Source: Paracoccaceae bacterium
Lineage (GTDB): Bacteria > Pseudomonadota > Alphaproteobacteria > Rhodobacterales > Rhodobacteraceae
Direction of reading: 5' to 3'
Assembly: GCA_026984895.1 (NCBI GenBank)
Contig: JALSRF010000036.1
Location: forward strand, 1 to 5,327
DNA: 5,327 nt
Shown here: one piece after another, positions 1 to 5,313 of the stretch
Layout of the letters: every line of letters starts with the position of its first letter
Numbering within the stretch: position 1 is the stretch's first letter
The notes under the pieces: generated by a model
Seen by the model: only the letters and a program-made list of their open reading frames with translations
Told to the model about the DNA's origin: nothing
The model's database searches: none
Program-made: the position numbers and the translations under genes

Positions 1-315
1 GAGGCGCGGGCGCGCGATCTTCTGGCGCGTGTCGGGGTGGCCGGGCGGGCCGACCACCGCCCGGCACAGCTTTCGGGCGGCGAACAGCAGCGCGTCGCCT
101 TCTGCCGGGCGCTGGCCAACCGGCCGTCGGTTCTTCTGGCCGACGAACCCACCGGCAACCTTGACCCGGAAACCGCGGAGCAGGTGTTCGCCATGCTGCT
201 GGAGCTGGTGCGCGAGACCGGCCTGGCGGCGGTGATCGCCACCCACAACCTGGACCTGGCGGCGCGCATGGACCGGGTGTTGCGGCTGGATCACGGGCTG
301 GTGTCGGAGGCCTGA
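1..315 (+). CDS. lolD: LolD-type lipoprotein-export ABC transporter ATPase, C-terminal fragment
   Basis: This is the last 104 residues of an ABC ATPase; the N-terminus with the Walker A loop lies outside the window. It reads in frame from base 1 to a TGA at 313-315. Visible in order are the ABC signature LSGGEQQ (fragment residues 24-30), Walker B VLLADEP (44-50), the D-loop segment TGNLD (51-55) and the H-loop histidine in ATHN (H82). The wording LADEPTGNLD, and an ending of the type THxLxLAxRMxRxLxLxxG, match LolD, the cytoplasmic ATPase of LolCDE. That complex extracts lipoproteins from the inner membrane and passes them to LolA. MacB/FtsE-type ATPases share much of the signature, but the short tail after the H-loop fits LolD best. 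The permease gene(s) would be expected just upstream, outside the window. A GTG at 37 is an internal valine codon, not the start. Confidence 0.88.
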   Translation, partial: EARARDLLARVGVAGRADHRPAQLSGGEQQRVAFCRALANRPSVLLADEPTGNLDPETAEQVFAMLLELVRETGLAAVIATHNLDLAARMDRVLRLDHGLVSEA

Positions 316-333
316 ACCGCCCTGCCGGGCGGT
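316..333 (+). terminator. Hairpin directly after the lolD stop, possible terminator without U-tract
   Basis: ACCGCCC (316-322) and GGGCGGT (327-333) form a perfect 7-bp stem with a 4-base TGCC loop, starting on the base after the TGA stop. No T-run follows, so it is not a classical intrinsic terminator. It may end or stabilise the lolD transcript, or leave termination to Rho. A competing pairing of TGCCG (323-327) with CGGCA (341-345) is also possible. Function is inferred from shape and place only. Confidence 0.4.
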
Positions 334-345
334 CGCTGCGCGGCA

Positions 346-366
346 GGTATTTGGCCCAAGAAGAAG
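346..366 (+). other. GGTATTT...AAGAAGAAG intergenic motif between lolD and the racemase gene
   Basis: The gap between lolD and the next gene contains GGTATTTGG (346-354) followed by CCCAAGAAGAAG (355-366). From memory, a similar GAGTATTT...AAGAAGAAG element recurs after genes in Rhodobacteraceae genomes. I cannot confirm that here or assign a role. The element is less G+C-rich and more purine-rich than its surroundings and sits just downstream of the post-lolD hairpin. Confidence 0.3.
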
Positions 367-382
367 ATGGGGTGAAGGCGAG

Positions 383-1470
383 ATGAGCGGACCGTTGGAG
401 GGTATTCGCATTGTCGAGTTTTCCGGGCTCGGGCCGACGCCCTTTGCCGCGATGCTGCTGGCCGATTTCGGGGCCGAGGTGGTGCGTATCGCGCGTCCCG
501 GAGCGCCGGCGCTGATGGCCCAGCCGCGCGATCTGCTGGAACGCGGGCGCGGGTATGTGGAACTGGACCTGAAATCGCGGCCGGGGCGGGATGCGGCGCG
601 CGCCCTGATCAGCCTCGCCGACGGGCTGATCGAGGGCATGCGCCCGGGCGTGATGGAGCGCCTGGGGCTCGGGCCGGACGCGGCGCTGGCGGCAAACCCG
701 CGGCTGGTTTACGGGCGGATGACCGGCTGGGGGCAGGACGGGCCTCTGGCGCATGACGCGGGCCATGACATCAACTACATCGCGCTGGGCGGAATGCTGC
801 ATGCCATCGGGGGCGAGGCGCCGGCGGTGCCGCTGAATCTGCTGGGCGATTTCGGCGGCGGCGGCATGTATCTGGCGTTCGGGATGGTGTGGCCCTGCTC
901 GAGGCGGCGCGCTCGGGGCGCGGGCAGGTGGTGGATGCGGCGATCGTCGACGGGGTTGCGCATCTTTCGACGATGATCCTTTCGCTGTTTCGTGCGGGGC
1001 AATGGCGGGATCGGCGCCGGGACAACCTGCTGGACGGGGCGGCGCCGTTTTACGGGGTTTACCGCTGTGCCTGCGGCGGCCATGTGGCGGTGGGGGCGAT
1101 CGAGGCGAAATTCTGGGCCGCGCTGCTGGCGGGGCTGGGGCTGGCGGTCCACGACCTGCCGCCGCAGATGTCGCGCCCCCACTGGCCGGAAATGCGGGCG
1201 CGCCTGGGAGCGATCTTTGCGCGCGAAAGCCGCGATTTCTGGGCCGAAAGGTTCGCCGGGACCGACGCCTGCGTGACCCCGGTGCTGTCCATCGGCGAAG
1301 CGCCCGGGCACCCGCACATGGCCGCGCGCGGCGTGTTCGGTGCCGACGGCCCCGCGGCCGCGCCGCGCCTTAGCGCCACGCCGGGGGCTGCGGGCGGGAA
1401 GGGCGCTCGTCTGGAGCCGGACCGGGTTCTGGCGCGCTGGCGGGCCGGCGCCGGTCGTGCGGACGGGTGA
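383..1470 (+). pseudogene. CaiB/BaiF-family protein, alpha-methylacyl-CoA racemase-like, with a one-base frameshift
   Basis: The family interconverts (2R)- and (2S)-methylacyl-CoA esters in the cytoplasm, a step in degrading branched fatty acids. ATG 383 follows AAGG at 375-378. The first frame (383-889 and beyond) carries IVEFSGLGPTPFAAMLLADFGAEVV, then GHDINY and LLGDFGGGGMYLAFG. Continuing in that frame gives unrelated sequence and a stop at 974-976. The family resemblance resumes in another frame at 892 (ALLEAARSGRGQVVDAA) and runs to TGA 1468-1470. Restoring one base near 890-892 gives 362 residues, normal for the family. H128, D156 and E241 of the restored protein align with the H126/D156/E241 catalytic set known for the mycobacterial racemase. 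Neither half holds all three. There is no slippery heptamer at the junction. This is either a recent inactivating deletion or a sequencing error. A general family III CoA transferase is the alternative, but GHDINY favours racemase. Confidence 0.85.
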
Positions 1471-1495
1471 CAGAGCGCCGCCAAGCGCCTAGGCT
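1467..1495 (+). promoter_or_regulatory. Predicted sigma-70-like promoter for the DUF1194 gene (leaderless transcript)
   Basis: GTGACA (1467-1472, five of six matches to TTGACA) and TAGGCT (1490-1495) are separated by exactly 17 bp. A start site about 7-8 bases after the -10 box falls at 1502-1503, the ATG of the DUF1194 gene, so the mRNA would be leaderless. The -10 box is only a moderate match. The GTG that could start a longer version of the protein is the first part of this -35 box. Confidence 0.45.
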
Positions 1496-1502
1496 GGGTC
1501 GC

Positions 1503-2318
1503 ATGTTGCGCGTGGCCCTTGTGATCTTCTGCCTGATTCCCCGGATTCTCCTGGCCCGGGAGGGTGCGGCGGACGCAGGCGCGCCAGCCGGGATCGTGGA
1601 CCTCAGGATCATCCTGTCGGTCGATGCCTCGGGCAGCATCGACCCGCGCGAGCTTCGCCTGCAACTGGGCGGACTGGCGGCGGCGGTGCGCGCGCCCGAG
1701 GTCCAGGACGCGGTGCGGGCCGGGCCGAGCGGCGCCATCCTGGCGGCGATGCTGATCTGGTCGGATGCGTCCTATCCGAAATACAGGACCGGCTGGCTCC
1801 GCCTGTCCGATCCGGCAAGTTTCGAAGCCTTTGCGCGGGAAATCGAAAGCTACCGGGTGCTGGCTCCGGGCGTGCCGGCGCTTGGCGGGGGCGGCACCAA
1901 TATCGGCGACGCGCTGGCCTATGCGTTGAACATGCTCGACGCCGAGCCGACGCGCGCGGTGCGCGACGTGATCGACGTCTCCGGCGACGGGCCCGAGACC
2001 GAGCCCTGGGTCAAGGGGGCGATGCGCCTGCCGCAGGCGCGCGCGCTGGCCCGGGCGCGCGGGGTCACGGTGAACGGGCTTGCCATCGAGAACGAGGTCG
2101 CCAATCTGCGGCTCTACTACGAAAAGGCGCTGATCACGGGGCCCGGCGCCTTCGTCGAGGTGGCGCGCGGCTTTGACGACTATCGCGAGGCGATGGTGCG
2201 CAAACTGCTGCGCGAGTTGCAGGACAGCAGCCTGGACGCGGTGGAGCTGCGCAACAGGGGCAGGGGAGGGGGCAGCAGCGGCAAGGCTGAGCCGGCAGGG
2301 CCGAGCCGGCCGGGCTGA
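1503..2318 (+). CDS. DUF1194 / von Willebrand factor A-like exported protein
   Basis: The protein has 271 residues. A hydrophobic stretch follows the first residues (MLRVALVIFCLIPRILLA), consistent with a Sec signal peptide and periplasmic location. A vWA-like domain follows. Its metal-ion-dependent adhesion site looks complete: DASGS (D41, S43, S45), the threonine in GGGGTNIGDAL (T132) and the aspartate in VSGDG (D162). Such domains bind a divalent metal and mediate protein contacts; the partner of DUF1194 proteins is not known to me. I chose ATG 1503 because the signal peptide begins there and a promoter predicts transcription from that base. A GTG at 1467 in the same frame would add 12 polar residues and overlap the preceding stop. 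The tail from about residue 251 (GRGGGSSG, then AEPAGPSRPG) is low-complexity and partly encoded by a 14-bp tandem repeat that also supplies the stop codon. Confidence 0.85.
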   Translation: MLRVALVIFCLIPRILLAREGAADAGAPAGIVDLRIILSVDASGSIDPRELRLQLGGLAAAVRAPEVQDAVRAGPSGAILAAMLIWSDASYPKYRTGWLRLSDPASFEAFAREIESYRVLAPGVPALGGGGTNIGDALAYALNMLDAEPTRAVRDVIDVSGDGPETEPWVKGAMRLPQARALARARGVTVNGLAIENEVANLRLYYEKALITGPGAFVEVARGFDDYREAMVRKLLRELQDSSLDAVELRNRGRGGGSSGKAEPAGPSRPG

Positions 2319-2341
2319 ACCGGCCGGGCTGAACCGGCCTC
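2286..2341. repeat. Four tandem copies of a 14-bp GCTGAACCGGCCGG repeat spanning a stop codon
   Basis: The copies are GCTGAGCCGGCAGG (2286-2299), GCCGAGCCGGCCGG (2300-2313), GCTGAACCGGCCGG (2314-2327) and GCTGAACCGGCCTC (2328-2341). Fourteen is not a multiple of three, so each copy is read in a different frame. The DUF1194 stop codon TGA (2316-2318) is bases 3-5 of the third copy. Two CCGGCCGG arms (2306-2313 and 2320-2327) can form an 8-bp stem around a GCTGAA loop that contains this stop. A second, mutually exclusive stem can form between 2322-2327 and 2334-2339. No T-run follows. The hairpins may act in termination or mRNA stability, or the array may be a simple slippage repeat. Confidence 0.85.
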
Positions 2342-2365
2342 CGTCGGCCCGGCCCGGGCATCGGT

Positions 2366-2385
2366 TTCAGGCAGATTCAGGCAGA
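2366..2385. repeat. Perfect 10-bp tandem duplication (TTCAGGCAGA x2)
   Basis: TTCAGGCAGA occurs twice head to tail at 2366-2375 and 2376-2385 in the gap between the DUF1194 and MBL-fold genes. It lies 24 bases after the 14-bp array and about 55 bases upstream of the predicted -35 box of the next promoter. Ten bp is close to one helical turn, so it could be a double binding site, but a slippage product is equally likely. The rest of the gap (2386-2440) shows no recognisable feature to me. Confidence 0.7.
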
Positions 2386-2440
2386 GAAAACGGCCCCCGT
2401 CGTCCCGAAGGGGCGCGGCGCACCGGCCCATGGCGCGCCC

Positions 2441-2469
2441 TTGCCTCTGGCGGCGCCCGTGCCTATCTT
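2441..2469 (+). promoter_or_regulatory. Predicted sigma-70-like promoter for the MBL-fold / DJ-1 operon
   Basis: TTGCCT (2441-2446) and TATCTT (2464-2469) are separated by exactly 17 bp. Each matches four of six consensus bases. The predicted transcription start is near 2476, giving a 5' leader of about 24 bases before the GTG at 2500. It is the only good candidate in the 181-bp gap and fits a two-gene transcript covering 2500-3968. Confidence 0.55.
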
Positions 2470-2477
2470 GTCGGCCT

Positions 2478-2489
2478 TTTCGGCCGAAA
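2478..2489. promoter_or_regulatory. Perfect 12-bp palindrome (TTTCGGCCGAAA), possible operator or leader hairpin
   Basis: TTTCGGCCGAAA is a perfect palindrome; outside one mismatched pair it extends to 2476-2491. It lies immediately downstream of the predicted start near 2476 and overlaps the Shine-Dalgarno stretch AAAGGA (2487-2492). The same bases also contain TCGGCC and GGCCGA arms around a TTTTC loop (2471-2487). A dimeric repressor site, or a structure that hides the ribosome-binding site, would both suit this place. The role is inferred. Confidence 0.35.
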
Positions 2490-2499
2490 GGATGAAAAC

Positions 2500-3393
2500 G
2501 TGCAAGACCCGCAAGACCCGTCGGAGTGTATCGTTCTTCTGGGCACCGGCGGGCCCAGGCCCGAGCCCGCGCGCGGGGCCTCGGCGCTGCTTGTGCGGGC
2601 GGGCGGGCGCAATCTGCTGTTCGATGCCGGGCGCGGCGTCACCCGCGCCCTGCTGCGCGCGGGCGTGGCGCCCGAGGACCTGGATGCTGTGTTCCTGACC
2701 CATCACCATTTCGACCATATCGGCAATCTGGGCGATCTGCTGCTGTCGGTCTGGAATGCGGGGCGCAGCCGCCCGCTGCCGGTTTACGGCCCGAACGGCA
2801 CCGCGGCGATCGTCGAGGCGCTGTTTGACCGGGTCTATCGCGCCGACATCCGTTTTCGCGAACGCGAGGCCGAGATCACCGGCGATGCCCTGTTCCCGAT
2901 CCGCGCGCTTTTCGCGGTGCGCGATGTGGACGAAGGCCCGGTTTTCGCCGATGGCCCGCTGCGGGTGGGCTGCGCGCGGGTCAGCCACGGCCACGGGCTG
3001 GGGATCGCCTTCGACGAGTTTCCCTGCCTTGGCTACCGGCTGGAAGCGCGCGGGCGGGCGCTGGCGATCAGCGGCGATACGGTGGCGTGCAGCGGGCTCG
3101 ACCGGCTGGCGGCGGGGGCCGATACGCTGGTCGCCTGCTGCTATCTTGCGCGCGCCGAGGAAACCGGTTTCGAACGCGACGTGATCTCGCGCCATGTGAT
3201 CCTGAATTCCGCCGCCGTGGGCAAGGTGGCCGCGCGCGCCGGGGTCGGGCGGCTGGTTCTGACCCATCTGCGGCAAAAACCGCCCGCCATGCTGGAGGCT
3301 GTGGCCGCGGATGTGGCCGCCGATTTCGACGGCGAAGTGGTGCTGGGGGTGGACGGGCTGGAGCTGCCGCTGTCTTGCGAGGGCCGGCCATGA
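2500..3393 (+). CDS. MBL-fold metallo-hydrolase (RNase Z / arylsulfatase-like group)
   Basis: The 297-residue protein is a metallo-beta-lactamase-fold enzyme and probably a cytoplasmic two-zinc hydrolase. It opens with a strand and GTGGP loop (residues 15-19). The metal motif THHHFDH gives H68, H70, D72 and H73. Further expected ligands are the histidine in SHGHG (H163 or H165), D193 in SGDT, and H256 in VLTHL. HVILNSAAVGKVAARAG (232-248) resembles the helix before the last histidine in RNase Z-like enzymes. The substrate cannot be told from sequence. The RNase Z position usually carrying an acidic residue after the SGDT segment reads VACCYLA, with two adjacent cysteines (C213, C214). I chose GTG 2500 because AAAGGA (2487-2492) is well spaced before it. 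The frame stays open upstream to 2173, but that part overlaps the DUF1194 gene and looks noncoding. Its TGA overlaps the next gene's ATG (ATGA). Confidence 0.87.
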   Translation: MQDPQDPSECIVLLGTGGPRPEPARGASALLVRAGGRNLLFDAGRGVTRALLRAGVAPEDLDAVFLTHHHFDHIGNLGDLLLSVWNAGRSRPLPVYGPNGTAAIVEALFDRVYRADIRFREREAEITGDALFPIRALFAVRDVDEGPVFADGPLRVGCARVSHGHGLGIAFDEFPCLGYRLEARGRALAISGDTVACSGLDRLAAGADTLVACCYLARAEETGFERDVISRHVILNSAAVGKVAARAGVGRLVLTHLRQKPPAMLEAVAADVAADFDGEVVLGVDGLELPLSCEGRP

Positions 3394-3968
3394 CCACCAT
3401 CGGTATCCTGATCTTCGCGCAGGCGGACGAGCTGGACTTCACCGCGCCTTACGAATCGCTGCGCATCGCCGCACAAAGCTGCCCCGATCTGCGCGTGGTG
3501 CTGGTGGCGCCGCAAAAGCGCCCGCTGGTGATGGAGATGGGCATGACCGTCACCCCGCAGCACGATTTCGCCGATGCGCCGCCGCTCGATGTGGTGATCG
3601 TGCCCGGCGGCACCGGCGCGCGGCTGGAACTGGACCGCCCCGAGACCGTGGATTGGCTGAAGGCCCGGGCGCGCGATTGCCGCTATCTGTGCAGCGTTTG
3701 CACCGGGGCGCTCCTGCTGGCGGGCTGCGGGCTGGCCGACGGGCGGCGGCTGACCACGCATCACGATTTTCTGGAGGAACTCGGCACGCGCCACCCCGAA
3801 TGCCGCGTCACTGCCGGGCAGCGGGTGGTGCAGGACGGGCCGCTGGTGAGCGCGGGCGGGATCGTCTCGGGCTTCGATCTGGCGCTCTGGCTGGTGCGCC
3901 GGCTCTGCCCCGAGGGGACCGAGGCATATCTGCGCAACTACCTGGCGCTGGACCTGCCGCCCGGTTAG
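3390..3968 (+). CDS. DJ-1/PfpI-family protein, isonitrile hydratase-like
   Basis: The 192-residue protein has the class I glutamine amidotransferase-like fold of DJ-1/PfpI proteins. It begins with the strand TIGILIFAQADELDFTAPYE. The nucleophile elbow is SVCTGALLLAG, with C104 as the likely reactive cysteine and T105 beside it. D16 in LDFTAPYE corresponds to the conserved aspartate of isonitrile hydratase, which hydrates isocyanides to N-substituted formamides. VVIVPGG (68-74) and SAGGIVSGFDLALWLV (154-169) are also typical of this subgroup. The AraC-type DNA-binding domain found fused to some relatives is absent. It is somewhat shorter than characterised isonitrile hydratase as I remember it (about 228 residues), so the substrate is uncertain. 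ATG 3390 overlaps the MBL stop (ATGA), with GAGGG at 3379-3383 as ribosome-binding site, which implies translational coupling. The TAG stop (3966-3968) is 4 bases from the end of a convergent gene. Confidence 0.85.
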   Translation: MTTIGILIFAQADELDFTAPYESLRIAAQSCPDLRVVLVAPQKRPLVMEMGMTVTPQHDFADAPPLDVVIVPGGTGARLELDRPETVDWLKARARDCRYLCSVCTGALLLAGCGLADGRRLTTHHDFLEELGTRHPECRVTAGQRVVQDGPLVSAGGIVSGFDLALWLVRRLCPEGTEAYLRNYLALDLPPG

Positions 3969-3972
3969 GCGG

Positions 3973-4722
3973 TCACGAGCCCACCTGCCGGCGGATCTGC
4001 CGGGCAATTCCGGCGATGCTGCCGGGATCATTGCCGCCGATCACCAGATAGGCATGGCCCGCGTCCTGCCAGCTTTCGCTTGCCAGCCCCATCAGGCGCG
4101 CGTTTTTCGGTGGGCTGCGGCGGCCGCCCGTATTGCGCATGATGCAAAAGGCGATGGGCGTGCCGTCCGGCGCGGTATAGGCGATCTGGATCAGCGCTTG
4201 CCCCCGAAAGCCCAGCACCTGGGCGCGGCGCAGCGTCAGCCCGTCGATCCGCGACAGGGCATCGGGATCGAGCCGGCGACCGATACGCGCCGAGGCCAGC
4301 GAAAATTCGCGTGCAAGACGCGCCGGGTCCGGCTGCAGGCCGGTCAGGGTATCGGGCACATAGAGGACCTGATAATGGGCGACTTCGGTGCGCCAATCGC
4401 CGATCCGGGGCCGGCTTCCCAGCCAGTAACCGGTGCCGATCGCCAGAGCGACCAGAACGACCAGGGCGGCAACGGCGACGGACCGGGCCAGCCGGGCGCG
4501 CCGTGCCGGGGGCGGTGCCGGGGGCGATTCCATTTGCGGAAACGGCGGCGCGCCCGCTTCGAGCGCGGCGAAGGCGGCAACAAGGCGCGCGCGCTCCAGG
4601 CGCAGGGCCTCGATGCGCGCCGCAAGCCCGGGATCGCCGGCCAGGCGACGTTGCAGCAGATCGGCCTCGTGTTGCGGCAATTCGCCATCCAGCCAGGCGG
4701 TCAGGTGTTCATCGCTCAACAT
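3973..4722 (-). CDS. Membrane-anchored anti-sigma factor
   Basis: The 249-residue protein begins MLSDEHLTAWLDGELPQHEADLLQRRLAGDPGLAARIEALR, the helical N-terminal pattern of anti-sigma factors that bind and hold an ECF sigma factor in the cytoplasm. It lacks the HxxxCxxC zinc motif; its only cysteine is C193. A proline- and alanine-rich linker (about 58-73) leads to one membrane helix (about 80-99, SVAVAALVVLVALAIGTGYW) preceded by arginines. A domain of about 150 residues follows, probably periplasmic. It includes GLTLRRAQVLGFRGQALIQI (161-180) and GHAYLVIGGND, and is the likely sensor part, although I recognise no known ligand domain. The ATG at 4722 is preceded by AAGGA with a 9-base spacing. 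It overlaps the end of the sigma gene by 7 bases, so the two are co-translated. Its stop is 4 bases from the convergent DJ-1 gene, with no room for a terminator. Confidence 0.82.
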   Translation of the reverse strand: MLSDEHLTAWLDGELPQHEADLLQRRLAGDPGLAARIEALRLERARLVAAFAALEAGAPPFPQMESPPAPPPARRARLARSVAVAALVVLVALAIGTGYWLGSRPRIGDWRTEVAHYQVLYVPDTLTGLQPDPARLAREFSLASARIGRRLDPDALSRIDGLTLRRAQVLGFRGQALIQIAYTAPDGTPIAFCIMRNTGGRRSPPKNARLMGLASESWQDAGHAYLVIGGNDPGSIAGIARQIRRQVGS

Positions 4723-5279
4723 GCCGGATCATCCTTGTTAAGGGGGGCCAGTTTCTTTCGCGCCGCAGCCAGGCGGCTCATCACGGTGCCAACCGGAATA
4801 TCCAGCATCCCGGCGGCCTCCTTGTAGGTGAACCCCTCGACATAGACCAAAAGCAGGGTTTCGCGCTGGGCATCGGGCAGGGTCATCACCTTGCTTAACA
4901 CCTCGGCGTGGAAAATATTCGCCTGGGCGTCGGCAGAACCGGACGGCAGATCGAGAGCATCGACACAATCGCAGCCATTGCCCTGCCGCAGGCGGCGCGC
5001 CCGGCATTCGTTGTGCCACAGGTTGCGGCAGATGGTAAGAACCCAGCGGTCGAAATGGGTTCCGTCGCGATACTTCGCGGCATTTTCCAGCACCCGCAGA
5101 CAGGTTGCCTGGGCCAGATCCTCGGCATCGGCGCGATTGCGGCACAGCCCGAGCGCAAAACGCCACAGCCGTGGCCAGAGGGCCTGGAGCCGGGCCTCGA
5201 TTTCCTTGCGCGGCGAATGAATAATTCCGCTCCCCGGGGTGTTGTAGATATCAGGTGGCCAGTTGCGCCGTCGAACCAC
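4716..5279 (-). CDS. ECF-family RNA polymerase sigma factor
   Basis: The protein has 187 residues from the GTG at 5279. Region 2 is clear: NRADAEDLAQATCLRVLENA (48-67), then the FDRWVLTICRNLWHNECRARR segment (76-96), which carries -10 recognition. Region 4 runs from about 128 to 177 and includes LPDAQRETLLLVYVEGFTYKEAA and the helix-turn-helix IPVGTVMSRLAAARKKL, which reads the -35 box. Between them is a short linker with CDC (103-105). It should direct RNA polymerase to a small stress regulon and be held inactive by the overlapping downstream anti-sigma gene. The start is uncertain. GTG 5279 is the only standard start before the conserved domain and lies two codons after an in-frame TGA, with no Shine-Dalgarno. 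Residues 1-22 look unlike ECF proteins. An ATT at about residue 19-20 sits after GGGGAG and could be a rare start. Confidence 0.85.
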   Translation of the reverse strand: MVRRRNWPPDIYNTPGSGIIHSPRKEIEARLQALWPRLWRFALGLCRNRADAEDLAQATCLRVLENAAKYRDGTHFDRWVLTICRNLWHNECRARRLRQGNGCDCVDALDLPSGSADAQANIFHAEVLSKVMTLPDAQRETLLLVYVEGFTYKEAAGMLDIPVGTVMSRLAAARKKLAPLNKDDPAC

Positions 5280-5284
5280 AGATC

Positions 5285-5313
5285 ACTGTAAAACAGCAAG
5301 ACAGGAAACAAGA
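5285..5313 (-). promoter_or_regulatory. Possible promoter for the sigma/anti-sigma operon
   Basis: On the minus strand, TACAGT (plus positions 5285-5290) has four of six -10 matches and lies 5 bases before the GTG at 5279. A weak -35 such as TCTTGT (5308-5313, spacing 17) or TTGTTT (5306-5311, spacing 15) lies upstream. If used, transcription would begin at or next to the GTG, making the sigma mRNA leaderless, which would explain the missing ribosome-binding site. I see no clear ECF-type (GAAC...GTC) promoter, so autoregulation is not supported from sequence. Confidence 0.25.

Noticed and set aside
884..900. Programmed -1 ribosomal frameshifting in the racemase gene
   Set aside because: There is no X XXY YYZ slippery heptamer and no evident downstream stimulatory structure at the junction, and the family is not known for recoding.
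775..1317. Minus-strand open frame across the racemase frameshift
   Set aside because: I considered whether the frameshift meant the true gene was on the other strand. The plus-strand halves have clear family motifs and the minus frame has none.
889..1470. A separate gene starting at GTG 889
   Set aside because: It has no ribosome-binding site, begins in the middle of the racemase fold, and lacks two of the three catalytic residues.
2391..2417. GCCCC ... GGGGC inverted repeat as terminator for the DUF1194 gene
   Set aside because: It has only 5 bp of stem, a 12-base loop and no T-run, and is likely by chance at this GC content.
2173..2499. Upstream extension of the MBL-fold protein to 2173
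   Set aside because: The extension overlaps the DUF1194 gene and the repeat array, has no similarity to the MBL fold, and the ribosome-binding site and promoter point to 2500.
2377..3276. 299-codon open frame on the minus strand across the MBL-fold gene
   Set aside because: It lies opposite a gene with complete catalytic motifs. Its translation is rich in Gln, Arg, Pro and Ala with no recognisable domain, as expected of an antisense shadow in GC-rich DNA.
3141..4031. 296-codon open frame on the minus strand across the DJ-1 gene
   Set aside because: Low-complexity composition with no motifs, opposite a clearly conserved protein and also overlapping the end of the anti-sigma gene.
4054..4827. 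257-codon open frame on the plus strand across the sigma/anti-sigma genes
   Set aside because: It is antisense to both genes and has a Gln/Arg/Gly-rich composition without domains, so it is a codon-bias artefact.
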